Made by a program: the position numbers and the translations under genes. From contig JBANDB010000002.1 in assembly GCA_037576215.1 (NCBI GenBank), positions 2,666,001-2,730,000 on the forward strand: a stretch of 64,000 nt of DNA. The letters run 5' to 3'. Below are positions 1 to 13,787 of this stretch, one piece after another (position 1 is the stretch's first letter; each line of letters begins with the position of its first letter). The notes beneath the pieces were generated by a model. The model searched no databases and was not told where the DNA came from. It was given only the letters and a program-made list of their open reading frames with translations. The stretch is from Armillaria gallica (taxonomy: Eukaryota > Basidiomycota > Agaricomycetes > Agaricales > Physalacriaceae).

Positions 1-383
1 TCTCTCCGGTTTTCTATTGGACTTGCGCAGCTCAGTGTAGTGCAGTATCGTTGAACGGCGTCTGCCTCAGCATGCGTATGGAGATCATTCGACTCGCATA
101 TCTGGGATTGAGCCGATAGGCAGAGCCGCAGCCTACAGAAGTTGATTTTCTCTGGCCCTTACTGAATTTCTAGTAATTCCCCAGCCAATCCTAACCCAGC
201 AAGAGGTAACTGCGCGAGCCCGCCAAGTCTTTGTATTCCCGCTTCGCTACCGATTTCGTGTCTAGCGTTCGATATATTTCAATTTCTTACGCGCCTATGG
301 CTGCGGAACATAGAGGTATAAGACGCGGCTAGGTTGGCGATGGCGCTCTATCCGACCATTCTTGCATCGGCTCCCCGTAAGGC
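1..383. promoter_or_regulatory. Upstream region of the dioxygenase-like gene
   Basis: No gene is seen here. A TATA-like TATAAG lies at 317-322, about 60 bases before the ATG at 384, and could serve as the core promoter of the following gene. Confidence 0.3.
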
Positions 384-1865
384 ATGGTCTATCTTCTTTC
401 TATTGCGTCTTTTGCTTTACTCGCTGTGACCACGGTCGTGGGGAAACCCGGAGCAGCTCCCTTGAGCGGCGCCGAGGTTTCTCGGAGCTCAGTACTTCAT
501 CAAGCTGCCCGACGCTCGCTTGGAGCATGCCAGGACACTCTTTCTCGTCGTGACAAAATGGAGAAGTCGGCTGCGCGTCGTACAGCTCTGGTAGACGAGC
601 TTCGAAAGAAACGGGGTCTCGTCGCTCGTAAGCTCCCTTCATCTTCTCTCACAACTAATAGGATGCTGAATCTATCTCAAGGCGCTCCGTACAAGCGCAT
701 GATCACCTCGGACAACGTATCGAGCACCACTCACTTGTCGAGTAAGGCGAATCTTACCATGGAGCTTGACCAAGGAATGTCCTACGTTCGGGGGGAGTAC
801 GTCCGTTCGACCATCTCTGAGGACCAGTCGGGTGTTTATACCTACGTCGATCTCGAGTTGATTGATGTATCAACCTGCGAGACTGCCCCTGATTTGTACA
901 TCGACTTCTGGCATTGCAATTCGACTGGTGTTTATTCTGGAGTTCTCGGGTCTGGCAATGGCAATCCAAGCGATCGTTCCAATGTGGTCAGTACTCCACG
1001 CTATGATCGATACCCGTCCAGATAATTAATTTGATTCTCCATTATAATAGGATAAAACCTTCCTCCGTGGCATCCAGCCAACTAACGAAGAGGGACACGC
1101 ATCCTTCGAGACCATCTTCCCGGGTATATCCAGATACGAATTCTTTTCCTGGATGGCTGACTGAATCATGTGCGCCAGGCCACTATTCTGGACATGCGAC
1201 CCATTTCGACACGGTCATCCACAGCCAAGGAACTGTATTCGGCAACGGCACTTTTACCGCCCCCAGCGTACACTACATTGGTAAGTGATCTGATTTAAGC
1301 ATGACAATCAATGATATGTTGACACTTTCATATGATACCAGGCCAAATTTTCTTCGACCAGGATTTGATCTCCAGCGTCGAGGCTACTTCTCCGTATAAC
1401 ACCAACATCATTGAAATTACGACCAACTCTATGGATCAGGTGTTCGTGCTAGGTTTCGGGTCTACAATTCTTGAGTACCTCTACCTTGGTGATGACATCT
1501 CTGATGGTTTGCTGCTGTAAGTGCTCTTGTTACAGCCATGTTATTCCGTTCGCTAAATGTTCCCGCCTTACAGCTGGGGTATCATTGGTGTCAATATGAG
1601 CACAACGTACGAAATCATACCGGCTGCTACTTTGACTGAACATGGAGGTGTCATTCACGACCCCAGTTCCATCTGGGGAGGTAACATGACTGGCAACTTC
1701 CCAAGTGGAGCCGGGTCTGATAATTCGACATCTTCCGGTAGCGATACAACTGGAAACTTGCCTAGCGGAGATGAGTCTGGCGAATCGACCTCCTCCAGTG
1801 ACAACAGCACCATATCTCTCCTTCATGGGGATTTGCTTTGTAAATGCACGTCCTACACAGCCTAG
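384..1865 (+). CDS. Secreted intradiol ring-cleavage dioxygenase-like protein with altered catalytic residues
   Basis: Five exons (384-986, 1051-1123, 1179-1280, 1342-1516, 1574-1865) join in phase to give 414 residues. The N-terminus is a signal peptide (MVYLLSIASFALLAV). The middle matches fungal extracellular intradiol dioxygenases: RGEYVRSTISEDQ, DLYIDFWHCNSTGVYSG, TFLRGIQPTNEEG, FPGHYSG, GQIFFDQDLI and YLGDDISDG. Family members cleave catechol-type aromatic rings between the two hydroxyls using non-haem Fe(III) held by two Tyr and two His. Both Tyr are present (GVYSG and GHYSG). The usual RxxHxH catalytic motif reads HATHFD, so the catalytic Arg is His and the second His ligand is Asp. 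The C-terminus is Ser/Gly/Asn rich, as in secreted linkers. The fold assignment is confident; activity is doubtful because of these changes. Confidence 0.88.
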
Positions 1866-3180
1866 GACCTCGAATACCATCTTGCCTTTCTTTATATCCT
1901 TAAAATAAAACATTTGGCAGATTTTGACTGGCCATATTCTTATCACAATTAATCCAGCTTGAATCATTTGTGCCGCAGTGATTAGTAAAGAGAAAACCAT
2001 CCTGAAGTCAAGTTTCCTTACAACAATTTTCGGCACAGTTTGGGGAACCTTCTTCTCTCATGTCCACCTCAATATGCCGCCAAACAATATGACAAGTAAC
2101 CTCGATGGAACATACGTGAGCACTACTTATTCATTAGTGCCTTCCCCGGATTCGATCCGGCTCATCCGGGACCGGGCCGGCAAGGAGGCAGTAGTTTGTC
2201 ATCAAGTTGGTCCTCGAGCCTCTTCCCGCCTTTCTCTCCAGTTTCTCTCGGTGCTCTAGGAGGTCTCAAGTTTCCAGTGTCTATACCTTCTTACAACATC
2301 TTCCTTGGCCTTTTCAAAGCTAATACATTCATTCACCTTCGCGACGTGCAACTTGCACAAAGATATAGCGCATCGCGGTAGAAGGAGACTGTGAGATCTT
2401 GAAACCCAGTGACGCCTTACTCTTAGCCGGATTGGTTGATCTGGTGGTTGATCTGAGCAGCTTTCGGATCCGCAGTGACCTGGAAAAAAAAATCATTGTG
2501 AAAAACCGTTTCCCTGGTTTGACCCCGAGGCGCTGGCCAATACCGAGCTGGTCCATGGTAACAGGCCTGGGAATGTGCTATATGTGGAATTGTCTATTTT
2601 GATTGACAAGGCACCGTGACCCGCAGTGCGAATGAGCGCGTCGTATGTGACGTAGGGAGACAGACTTTACTCGCGAATTTAGGTCCAATATCTGATTCCT
2701 GCTCAGTCGGTCCGTAGGAACTGGTATTGTATCGAAATTTTTCCATGTTCCACCCCTCGCTTACTACCTTCAACAAACTTTGTCAGTGGAACTCAGGAAC
2801 CCGGAACCGGACAGCTACAAAGCCGTCTCCCATGTCGAGGCGTTCATCAAACACCAGCAATTAACTCCGTCGGTTAACATACCCAACCTCTCCTTCCCAT
2901 TATCTCGGTGAGGCGCATCTCTCTTGCAGAAACCAATCCATCGTCCCCTCCATCCGCTGTACGATACCTCTAATTCGGCGCAATACCCGCTACTGTGTGC
3001 TTACGGTACTTCCCACACAGACTCTGACCGCAGACACGGGCCACGACTGTGCATGAAAATATCTCACGATGACACTCCTATACTGACCATGATACTGACC
3101 CCTGTTCGGCGGTGTCGTTCAAGTGTCCAGTGGTCTGCCAAAATTACCACTCGTGTGTGGGCAAAGTGTTATGTGCGGCG
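1866..3180. other. Intergenic stretch without recognised gene
   Basis: Only short, mutually overlapping open frames occur here and none resembles a known protein. Nothing else is recognised before the promoter of the manganese peroxidase gene. Confidence 0.5.
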
Positions 3181-3184
3181 TGCT

Positions 3185-3240
3185 ATTGGATGAGCCGTCT
3201 CAGTTTTCTTTCACATCCTGTATGAGAGATGCGTATAAAT
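3185..3240 (+). promoter_or_regulatory. Core promoter of the manganese peroxidase gene
   Basis: An inverted CCAAT box (ATTGG, 3185-3189) and a TATA box (TATAAAT, 3234-3240) precede the ATG at 3281 by about 95 and 45 bases. I saw no convincing metal-response element by eye. Confidence 0.55.
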
Positions 3241-3280
3241 GGTGGACAGAGTGAGTCTTCACTGCAGTCATCGACACAAC

Positions 3281-5086
<1,806 letters not shown>

Positions 5087-5303
5087 ATTAACCACACATA
5101 CGACCAGTAAACTTTGTTTCTTGCTCACTTGATGTACAACAATCGCGACAAGGGAACTATGTACCTAATAAGCCTGGTTATCTTGTTTTGGTCCCATTAT
5201 ATGTCGATACGTTCTTGACAATTCAAATTTCTTGATGTGCACCTCGTTGACTGAAATCCTCTCAAATCGGTTTACCGCCGGTTTCGCTGGGTTTCCACGG
5301 TTA

Positions 5304-5540
5304 GTTATCTGCCAGTTATCTGCCATGCCCATAAAGGGTACTAATACTCAACGCTTTTGTTGATTTTTCCTGGTACCATTTCTTTACCTTTAGGCCCTAA
5401 AATTTAACTGTAGATGCAATATACAATGATTAATGTGCTGCTAAAGTTGTGGAAAACAAAGAATCCTGTGTAACACGATACTTGAGAAAAAGCGTTTTTC
5501 CTGCCAACAGTTATCTGCCATGCCCCTATGTTATCTGCCA
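5304..5540 (+). repeat. Four copies of an 11-bp motif, GTTATCTGCCA
   Basis: The motif occurs at 5304-5314 and 5315-5325 in tandem, then again at 5510-5520 and 5530-5540. Two of the copies continue with TGCCC. No gene is seen between 5087 and 6610, and this cluster is the only structured signal there. It may mark a short non-autonomous element, but no terminal repeats could be defined by eye. Confidence 0.6.
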
Positions 5541-6610
5541 TCGGTCCGATATTTCCGAGTTAGCATGGACTGCCCGCGACGCGCTGCGACGACTCTTATG
5601 CTTGCATGTCCTCCCCATGTATAAATTCTGCTAGATGCTGTGAGTATATTTAGATGTACTTTCCTCCTCCTCTGCACATCCATTCACTTAAATTTGAAGC
5701 CAACAAGCTCGAAATGAAGCTTATGAACAGGATTGCGTGCAGCAAGCATGCAGGAGAAATGGTCGGAAAAGATGTTTACACCGCAACAAATTCATGGTTT
5801 ATCATACCGGGTCCATCCTTCGGGTGTAGACGCTATTACAATTTATTCTCATGATTGTACAGTAGGAAAGTCTTGTAACATACTCATATACCTGTTTCAA
5901 TGCATATTAAGCTTACCTGAGCCGAAAAATATGAAATGGCAAGTTCAAAGAGCCAACAAAGAGCACTCCATTTACACTCCCTTGGCCATTTTCGAACTTA
6001 AAAAGTTGACGAAAATTGATGTCGGGACAGCCGCTTTTTGGTCTCTGATGGTCTCCCGAAGTCTTTCTTTTTTAATTCTTTTTGCTCCTTTTGGAGCGTG
6101 CGACACCCAGTGAAATGGACGGAAAACCTACAGATCTCCTCATGATTTTAGGGACTCATTAGCACTCGGAGCAGCACGCGTTCAGACAAACTGCAAAGTG
6201 GAATGACGGCATGTGAGAGAAATTTGCCGCCTTTGTAATCCTGTGCATGCGGTACCGAATTTACGCAGAGGATGTATAAAAATAACTCGATAAAGCCAAC
6301 CATTGCACGTACTTACAGGCGACGCAAAAAACAATGATCTAAAGGGGTGCTCAGTGGTATGGCACACGGTTATCATCGACTACTCCTGACCGTAGATGAC
6401 TGTTCGGTTCACTCAAACTTGATTCAAACGATATAATGCAAGTCTAACGGTATGCCGTCTTCGTGCATCCATATGGTGCGTCCTTCTTCAGGATCTTTGC
6501 TGTGTAAATAAATGGGCAGATGACTATTTCCGAGAATACAGCGCATTCCTGGGGCCGTTATAAGACTCGCCGACCTGTATTTCATCGACTCAACGTCCTC
6601 ATTTCCGTTG

Positions 6611-9147
6611 ATGATGAAGTTCTTATCTCTCGTTGCTTTCATCTCTCTATGCTCACCGGCTTTGGGTATCGGAGGGGCTATACAAGGATTGGAAGACGCG
6701 ATGGAAATCCAGCGCCAGCAAATGGAGCGACTGCACGATTTCCTTGGTCCTACCAGCGACTCAGGTGGACTTCCAAAGCGACAGCCGGACAGTCCGACGA
6801 TATCTTTCTCAAACCCTAGGGCCGCGAAGTTCTTTGTGGATGGGTCGAAGATTCCTGACGGTTCGTTCGTGTCGCCTTCTTGCCTCCACTGCTTACACCG
6901 ATGTCTCATAGTTAATTTTGACGCCGGACCGTCCTGGTCTGGATTGATGCCCATATCTGCGGACCCAAAGGAGACTCGAAAATTATTCTTCTGGTTCGTT
7001 TGTGTGGTCCCTTCAAACATATAACAAAGAAGTATGACTACTCTCCTAGGTTTTGGCCTACCAGCAATGCATCGAGTGCAAATGACTTATTGTTTTGGAC
7101 TAACGGTTAGTCAGGTCAAATTTGTCATTTAAATTGTACCTCACTATTATATGCTAGGCGGCCCTGGATGCTCGTCCTTGGAGGGCTTCCTCCAGGAGAA
7201 TGGACCCATTTGTATGCTTCACATGACTTGACCTGCTTCCCCGTCTTACTTCTCTCCTCGCGAAGCTTGGTCTTGGGGTCAATCAGAACCAACTCCGTAA
7301 GTCATACGTCTACGCAACATATCCCGGGATCGATAGCTGACTACTACCAAGGAATCCGTTTTCGTGGACTAATTTAGCTCATGTTCTTTGGGTTGAACAG
7401 CCAGTTGGGGTAAGCTCATGCAGTCCATGACGCCCAAATTCGGGAGAGGATGAAACTCAATTGAATGTAGACCGGGTTTAGCCAGGGGACTCCGAATATC
7501 ACAAATGATGACGAACTTGCAGAGCAGCTCACCGGTTTTCTGGAGCAGTTCCTTGAAGTCTTTTCCGAACTCAAAGGGAAAGACTTTTATCTTTCTGGAG
7601 AAAGTGTGAGTGTCATACCTCTTGTCGGGGGCTTATATACTGACGGTATACAGTATGCTGGATTCTGTGAGCATCAGAATGTATCCCTGGGGAGATTTCA
7701 TGCGACTTATTGATGATAGACGTGCCATATATCGCAAATTGGATCTATGAACATCCTGGACTCCACCTAAATTTGCAAGGAATCTGGATTGCCGACCCTT
7801 CTCTTACATACGGCGTTGTTCAGCAAGAAATTCCAGCTCTCCGCTTTGCACAGGTACGACTGATAAACCGAATCGAATCAGATGTGCATCTGATTGCATC
7901 CATACAGGCCCACGCAGACCTATTTCCCTTCAACAGTTCGTTTTGGAATACGCTACAAAATATATCTGACACTTGTGGATATACCGACTATCTGGATAAG
8001 TTCGTTACATACCCTCCTGCGGGTCAACTACCTTTCCCCGCTGGAGTTGTTGAAGGAACGCTCGGAACTGTCCAGCCGAGCTGCAGGATCCATAGCCCTA
8101 TACAGCGGGCTGTCGGCGTGTAAGTTCTTCGGCGAAGACTCGTACGTTATGGATACGGATAGCACTGACAGTTCTACAGATTAAACCCCGTCTTCGATGT
8201 CTATCGGTAAGTATGACCGGTACATGGATTCAAGAGTAACTTCTCATTTACATAATTGTAGAGTCTCTGACACATTCCCCAATCTTTGTGAGCCTTACGT
8301 TATTTCTATCGTTGGCGACGTTCTAAAAAACTATTCAGGGAGCGTACTTGGGTTTCCCCGGTCTACACAACAATTCATCTATTTCAACAGGTGCTCTCCC
8401 TTTTTGCTCTTCTAGATTCAGTCTGGCTGACCTATTATTCAAGGACGGATGTGAGTTGCTCTCTATCAGGGATTTGCTAAGTCGCTTTATCGACGACATA
8501 AAACCAGGTACAAGATGCTATCCACGCACCTCACATAACATGGAATAGCTGTGCGAATAACAACGTATACGCCGGCAACGGACGTGACAACTCTGTCGCC
8601 TCTACTCTTAGCGTGCTTCCAAATGTCATCGAGAAATCGGTCAGAACCGTGATCGTACATGGGCTTGCAGTCAGTCATTGGTTGCCCAGATTCTCTGGAT
8701 TATCTTAAAAGTATCCCATAGGACTTCATTCTAATTTCTGAAGGGACTCGTATCGCAATTCAGTAATACCCGTTGTCGCCATCATAATAGTGGAAACGAA
8801 AACTGATCTTACTTCGTAGAAATATGACCTGGGGAGGAGCGCAGGGCTTCCAGACGGCCATCGAACCGGAGAGCTTTACGGTCAAAAACTTTGGTGTATT
8901 CGGAAATACGCATACGGAACGTGGATTGACTTGTATGTCAGCGAGCCTTGGGTCACCGGTATTAGACTAACGACTACCCGCAGACGTTGAATTTTTCTAC
9001 AGCGGACACATGACGCCTCGTAAGTCGGTTCTCAAAAACTGGTGGCCAGCACTCAGCATCTGTTTCGTTCCAGAATTCGTCCCTTGGGCAGCATTTTCGA
9101 CGATGTCGTTCCTTCTTGGACGGCAAGAATCGCCCTCAAACGGCTGA
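6611..9147 (+). CDS. Secreted serine carboxypeptidase, peptidase family S10
   Basis: This heavily split gene begins at the first of two adjacent ATGs (6611, 6614) and runs to TGA at 9145-9147. A signal peptide (KFLSLVAFISLCSPALG) leads a propeptide-like stretch, then S10 motifs in order: LFWTNGGPGCSSLEG, WVEQPVGTGFS, the nucleophile Ser in LSGESYAGF, TYPPAGQLPFPAG, LNPVFDVYR, QDAIHAPH, the catalytic Asp in IVHGLADF, and the catalytic His in FYSGHMTP near the C-terminus. The family removes C-terminal amino acids from peptides at acid pH, and fungal members are secreted or vacuolar. A 7-nt exon (8444-8450, GACGGAT) is needed to join IYFNR to DVQDAIH. All catalytic residues are present, so the gene looks functional. 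Several internal exon borders were set by eye. Confidence 0.88.
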
Positions 9148-10661
9148 GTTCGGTATGGAGAATGAAATCTGGTGAACATCGTTGTTGAGAAATGATATTA
9201 CTGTGTATTGTGAAAAATGAAATTCCACCTTTATCCGACTTATAGGCTGTACGCGCCTCAAGATATATCAAGGTTCTACAACACGGCCCGCTTACCATTC
9301 TGCAGTAGGAGTGTGTCGGCCGATAACTCAGTCCACTTCTGGTCCCAATCTGCCTGAAAACATTTCATGCACGTAGTTTGAGGCGAGCTCACCAGTCTAC
9401 GATGTCAAAATTTGACATCAGTCTCGTTATGCTTCTATTCATGAATATTGAATGTTTGGCAATGGGGTACTTTACCGACCACCGTTATATATGCATCTTC
9501 TTTAACGGAAGAGATTGACAGCTCTCTAGGATCGAAAGTTTAGAGTTTAGAAAACGTATGCCGTCCCAAGTAGTAACACCAGGGTTCTATGCCGCCACGA
9601 AACGGGTCACAGATCGTAGCAACACCGTGACGCTGTGAGATCCACCAGGGGTTTATTCGCGGAAACCTGGGGCAATAACAATCCCCCCAGTGCGAGACTT
9701 CGAGATATGAGAGGCCAAGAAGAGACGCGTAAGAACCTTACGATGCAGAAGTATCAATGGAATTCAACGTAGCCGCCATGTGGGCCGGAGTCACGGAAGT
9801 TGGATGTGGCTTGACACCTGGAGATGATGTCGTTGAAAAGTGCACAATGTGAAACAGTCCCAGGAGGCGGCAGCTGTTCGAGCTATCCAAGTTTTAAGCA
9901 CGGTCCTGGGAAGACAAACAGTGCTAAAGCACAGCGTATACATGAGGATCAGTCACGGGTAAGGCACGAGCCCGTAGCATCGAAACGTAGCATACTGAAT
10001 CTAACATGAGAACCAAGGGCAGGGAACGCATACATAGAGTTTACCCAAGGCATGGGCAAAGGGCAAAAAAACCCACAACAAAGGAAAGTAGAGAAGAAAA
10101 GTAGTCTCCTGCATTTGAACCTGCCAGTGACAACCAAGGGCAGGGATTCCCGGCGCCGTATACATAGAATTTACCGAGGGCATGGACAGGGCACAGCACC
10201 GTAGAGTCACGATAAGATATAGCAGTAGAAGCGTCGCAACCCCTGTTTCCTGCACCGTGTGTCGAAATAAGAGAGAAGGCGGCCAAGACATCGCAAGGAG
10301 GGAAGTTCAGCGTCCCGGCCTCAATTTACCACTGGGGCATTGTCTGGATCTTGTGCACCAGCCATCTAAAAAGGTACTCCCTGAACAACATGCAGCGCTG
10401 CGCAATACACTCAAGAGGCCATTCAAGTAAGGAGGGGCAAGATTCGTCATGAAGAGGAAGTTCGGCAGACTCCGGCATCTTCCGACTGTCCACGCGACAA
10501 TCCGGCATACACCCGTGGGAACTTTTCGCTCTGTCCAGATAATTTTCGTTTTTGGTAAAATTTCGATGCTAGATCGAGCGTTGACAACAGCATTCCGGCG
10601 ACCACCTATTCCCCTCTTCACATCCTTTTTTTCCACGACTTCTTCCTGTTACGCCAAAAAG
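9148..10661. other. Intergenic stretch with an imperfect direct repeat
   Basis: No protein-coding gene is recognised. A perfect palindrome TGTCAAAATTTGACA lies near 9403. The later half holds the direct repeat listed separately. The region should include the promoter of the downstream OLA1 gene. Confidence 0.4.
10012..10200. repeat. Imperfect direct repeat, period about 120 bp
   Basis: ACCAAGGGCAGGGA is followed by ATACATAGAGTTTACC and GGCATGG at about 10012-10060. The same order recurs with small changes and a short insertion at about 10133-10195. The two copies are separated by unrelated A-rich sequence. Confidence 0.5.
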
Positions 10662-12671
10662 ATGGCTCCAAAGAAAGTAGTAGCAGAAAAGAAAACTCTG
10701 TTGGGTCGGCCAGGAAACAATCTCAAGATTGGTATCGTAGGTCTGGTCTGTTCCCTTCGGATATTCGTATTTTCTTCTCCTGATTTACTTCTTTTCTTCA
10801 AGGCGTACCGAACGTAGGAAAGTCGACCTTTTTCAACGCCTTGTCAAATACCAGTATGCCTTGATTTCTGTGGATCGGACTCCTGGTTACACGGATTACA
10901 GGTCTGGCGATCGCAGCGAATTACCCGTATGCGACTATCAATCCTGAGGTGAACATTTTTTCTATATCAGAGCGCAAGATGTGATAACACCTTGCAGGAA
11001 GCGCGCGTTCCAGTGCCAGATTCTCGGTTTGACTGGCTCTACGAGACATACAAACCTGGATCCAGAATTCCAACCTTCTTGACCTGTATAGACATCGCTG
11101 GACTGACAGCTGTGAGTGTTATCACCATCGTAATGTTCAAATACGGTGTATCTCACGATCTCAGGGCGCTTCAACTGGTGCAGGTCTTGGTAATGCTTTT
11201 CTAGCCCATGTTCGTGCCGTGGATGGTATCTTTCAAGTCGTCCGTGCATTCGAGGATGCCGATGTTACACATGTTGAGGGAGACGTGGACCCTACACGAG
11301 ACATGAGCATCATCCAAACCGAACTACGGCTGAAAGACATCGAATGGGTGGAAAAACACCTGGAGGGCATGAAAAAGACCGGGAGAAGTCTCAATAGTAC
11401 GAGTTTGGCTGATAAAGCCAAGAAAGAAGAGATTGTAGGCATTGTTTAACGCTCTTCAACGCTCGTTTTTGATGACTTTCGTCTAGGCAACCGTCGAAAA
11501 GATTTTGAAGGTTCTGTCTGTCGATGAAAAGGACGTCCGGAAACACGACTGGTCGAACAAAGAGGTAAGCGAAGCGATCAGTTGATTTTTTTTCTTCGTG
11601 ATGAAAAAGAGCCTTGTGCTCGATTTAACCCAGCTCTTCGAAGAGGGAGTAACGCCCCATTATTCTTATGAGATTTTTTCATGTTCTGATCCTTCATATT
11701 CCCTGCATGCTTTGGACGTAACTGACGTAATTTTTTAATAGGTAAATATTCACCCACTTGTATTCTCGAATGACGACAAAGAGCTTGAAGCTCGAATAAC
11801 CCAGCTCGTCGAGGCGGGAGTAACGCCCCAATATGCCCATGAAATCAATCTTCCATCTGACCTTTCTTTCCCTCTTTCTACGTCGTTCAGTTCATAGATC
11901 TGACCACCTAATTTTAAGATCGACGTCGTCAACGGCCTGCAACTACTCACCGCGAAACCGGTGACCTACCTCGTCAATTTGAGCGAACGGGATTACATTC
12001 GGAAGAAGAACAAGTGGTATGTTATTCACAGTCGATATCGCCATGCACTCATAGTTTTTCCTAAGGCTACCCAAGATTAAAGCATGGATTGATGCCAACA
12101 ACCCTGGTGACCCCCTTATCCCTTTCTCCGTGTCACTAGAGGAACGTTTGGCTAGCATGTCGCCAGAAGAGAAAGACGAAGAGCAGAAGAAGATCGGAGC
12201 GCAGAGCGCTCTGACCAAGATAACGCAGGCCGGATATAGCAGTCTGGATGTAGGCCGTCTCGTCCCTCTGCATTCACTGGGTGCTGATCTGATGTTATCT
12301 TTAGCTCATCCGGTACTTCACCTGCGGTCCTCAGGAAGTACGGGCGTGGACGATTCGAAAGGGGACCAAAGCACCTCAAGCCGCCGGTGTCATCCAGTAC
12401 TAACCCCCCTCCCTCCGATCGCGGTATCCCGTGCTTATGATCCTTTTTTCCAGTTCTGATTTTGAAAACAAATTCGTGTGTGGTGAGATCATGTCTTACG
12501 ACGATTTGAGGGAGTATGGCTCCGAAGCCGCTGTTAAGGCTGCTGGAAAGCTAAGGCAACAAGGGAAACCTTACGAGAGTAAGTCACTTTTATCTAGAGT
12601 CGTGGAGCGGGTCCTTATCATTCGGAACAGTGGTCGACGGTGACATAGCTTACTGGAAAGCCGGAGCATGA
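10662..12671 (+). CDS. OLA1: Obg-like ATPase 1 (YchF/OLA1 family P-loop ATPase)
   Basis: Exons encode [21 protein letters not shown], the Walker A loop [31 protein letters not shown], the G3 motif [58 protein letters not shown], and the TGS-like end [20 protein letters not shown] and [16 protein letters not shown]1 is a conserved cytosolic protein that prefers ATP over GTP and acts in translation and stress control. The length and domain order match the family. The intron at 11565-11918 is 354 bp against about 50-65 bp for the others; GAG ends one exon and ATC starts the next, giving the conserved [20 protein letters not shown]. The open frame inside that intron is therefore not coding. Confidence 0.93.
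11604..11850 (+). repeat. Duplicated ~75-bp segment inside the long OLA1 intron
   Basis: A segment at about 11604-11680 and another at about 11775-11850 share blocks such as AACCCAGCTC, GGGAGTAACGCCCCA and TATGA/CATGA with frequent single changes. Both lie within the intron of OLA1. The spacing is about 170 bp. Confidence 0.75.
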
Positions 12672-13787
12672 GATCTCTGCTGGTGATGCTATCGTAGGAA
12701 ACGAGTATATGTACTGCAAAGGAAAATGAATGTATACAATTAGGTTTGAAGGTCTGGCATTTGCATGCCTTTCATTTTAGATGTGAAGCGCCGAAGACCG
12801 AAGCTGAAAGGATTTTCGGCCGAAGAACCGGGTAAGATGAGCCGATGATAGTTCGGCAATCCTGCAATCTTTCCAACTTACCACCATCATCACCTCTTTT
12901 ACGGGTTGCAAAGGGTTCTACATGCCTTCTATCTTCTGTTGGATTGATGAGCCTGCCTATAGTGCCATTAGGCTCAACACCGAACTGTCTACCACTATGC
13001 CAATCTAATATCCACTGGAGACTCCGAGTATGGAACGACTCGAAATAGTGAAGTCTTGCAGTCTGAGGTCTAGGGCGGATGCTGTTGAGAAGACCAACGT
13101 CTAATTGTAGGTATTAGGCTGTTCAGATATCGTAGTGTTACTAATATATACTCTAGCCGATACATCCCTGGTATTTATGGTAATCACACCCACATTCTTG
13201 CCTATCGCCACCATAGATGCGAGTTGAGCGCTCTGGAATTGATAACGCCAGAGAAGCAGCTGAAGAAGGCCGATGCGCTTGCGAGGAATAATGATTCTGT
13301 GATCGCTTTCGTCACTGGATCATTCGTTGAACAATCCCCTTTCGACTTCGGTTCTCCGTACTGGATAGGGATCCTTTCCCATCTAACGGCACGGCATCTC
13401 AGCTACGCGCGAATTTTAAGGTTTTATTCTATCAGAATGCTTTCGTGGATCAGCTCTGCCTGTTCGTTCAGGCGTCCAATTGAAGGCATCGCTATGTTTT
13501 CTCATCCTTCAAAGGTACATTCTGTCTCGCACGTTGCTCGACATCTCCGACAAGTTTCTGTGTCAGTCATCTCGCTGCTTCTGGCTTTGTTCTCTTAGTT
13601 GGACATCGATCTAAACAAAGGGTCGAAAGGGATATCTTTATTAGGATGAAATGTGGGCCGGCACCTCCAAGTCCGAGTGGAGGCGCAGAAAAAGAGATAG
13701 GATAAAACAATCAATGTGTGAGTTTCCCAAGCATCGTCCTGCCTATAAATATTAATGGTATGCAGGTATTTGTATAGTCCAATGGTA
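12672..13787. other. Intergenic stretch without recognised gene
   Basis: The flanking genes are convergent, so this should hold both 3' ends. A 124-residue open frame at 13224-13598 resembles no known protein and has no supporting start or splice context. Confidence 0.4.

Noticed and set aside
10001..10291. Overlapping minus-strand open frames near 10.0-10.3 kb
   Set aside because: They are translations of the imperfect direct repeat in several frames, with no start or splice support.
11742..11850. Open frame [21 protein letters not shown] as an OLA1 exon
   Set aside because: No GT donor follows it where needed, and direct joining of GAG (11564) to ATC (11919) gives the conserved OLA1 sequence. 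It is treated as intron.
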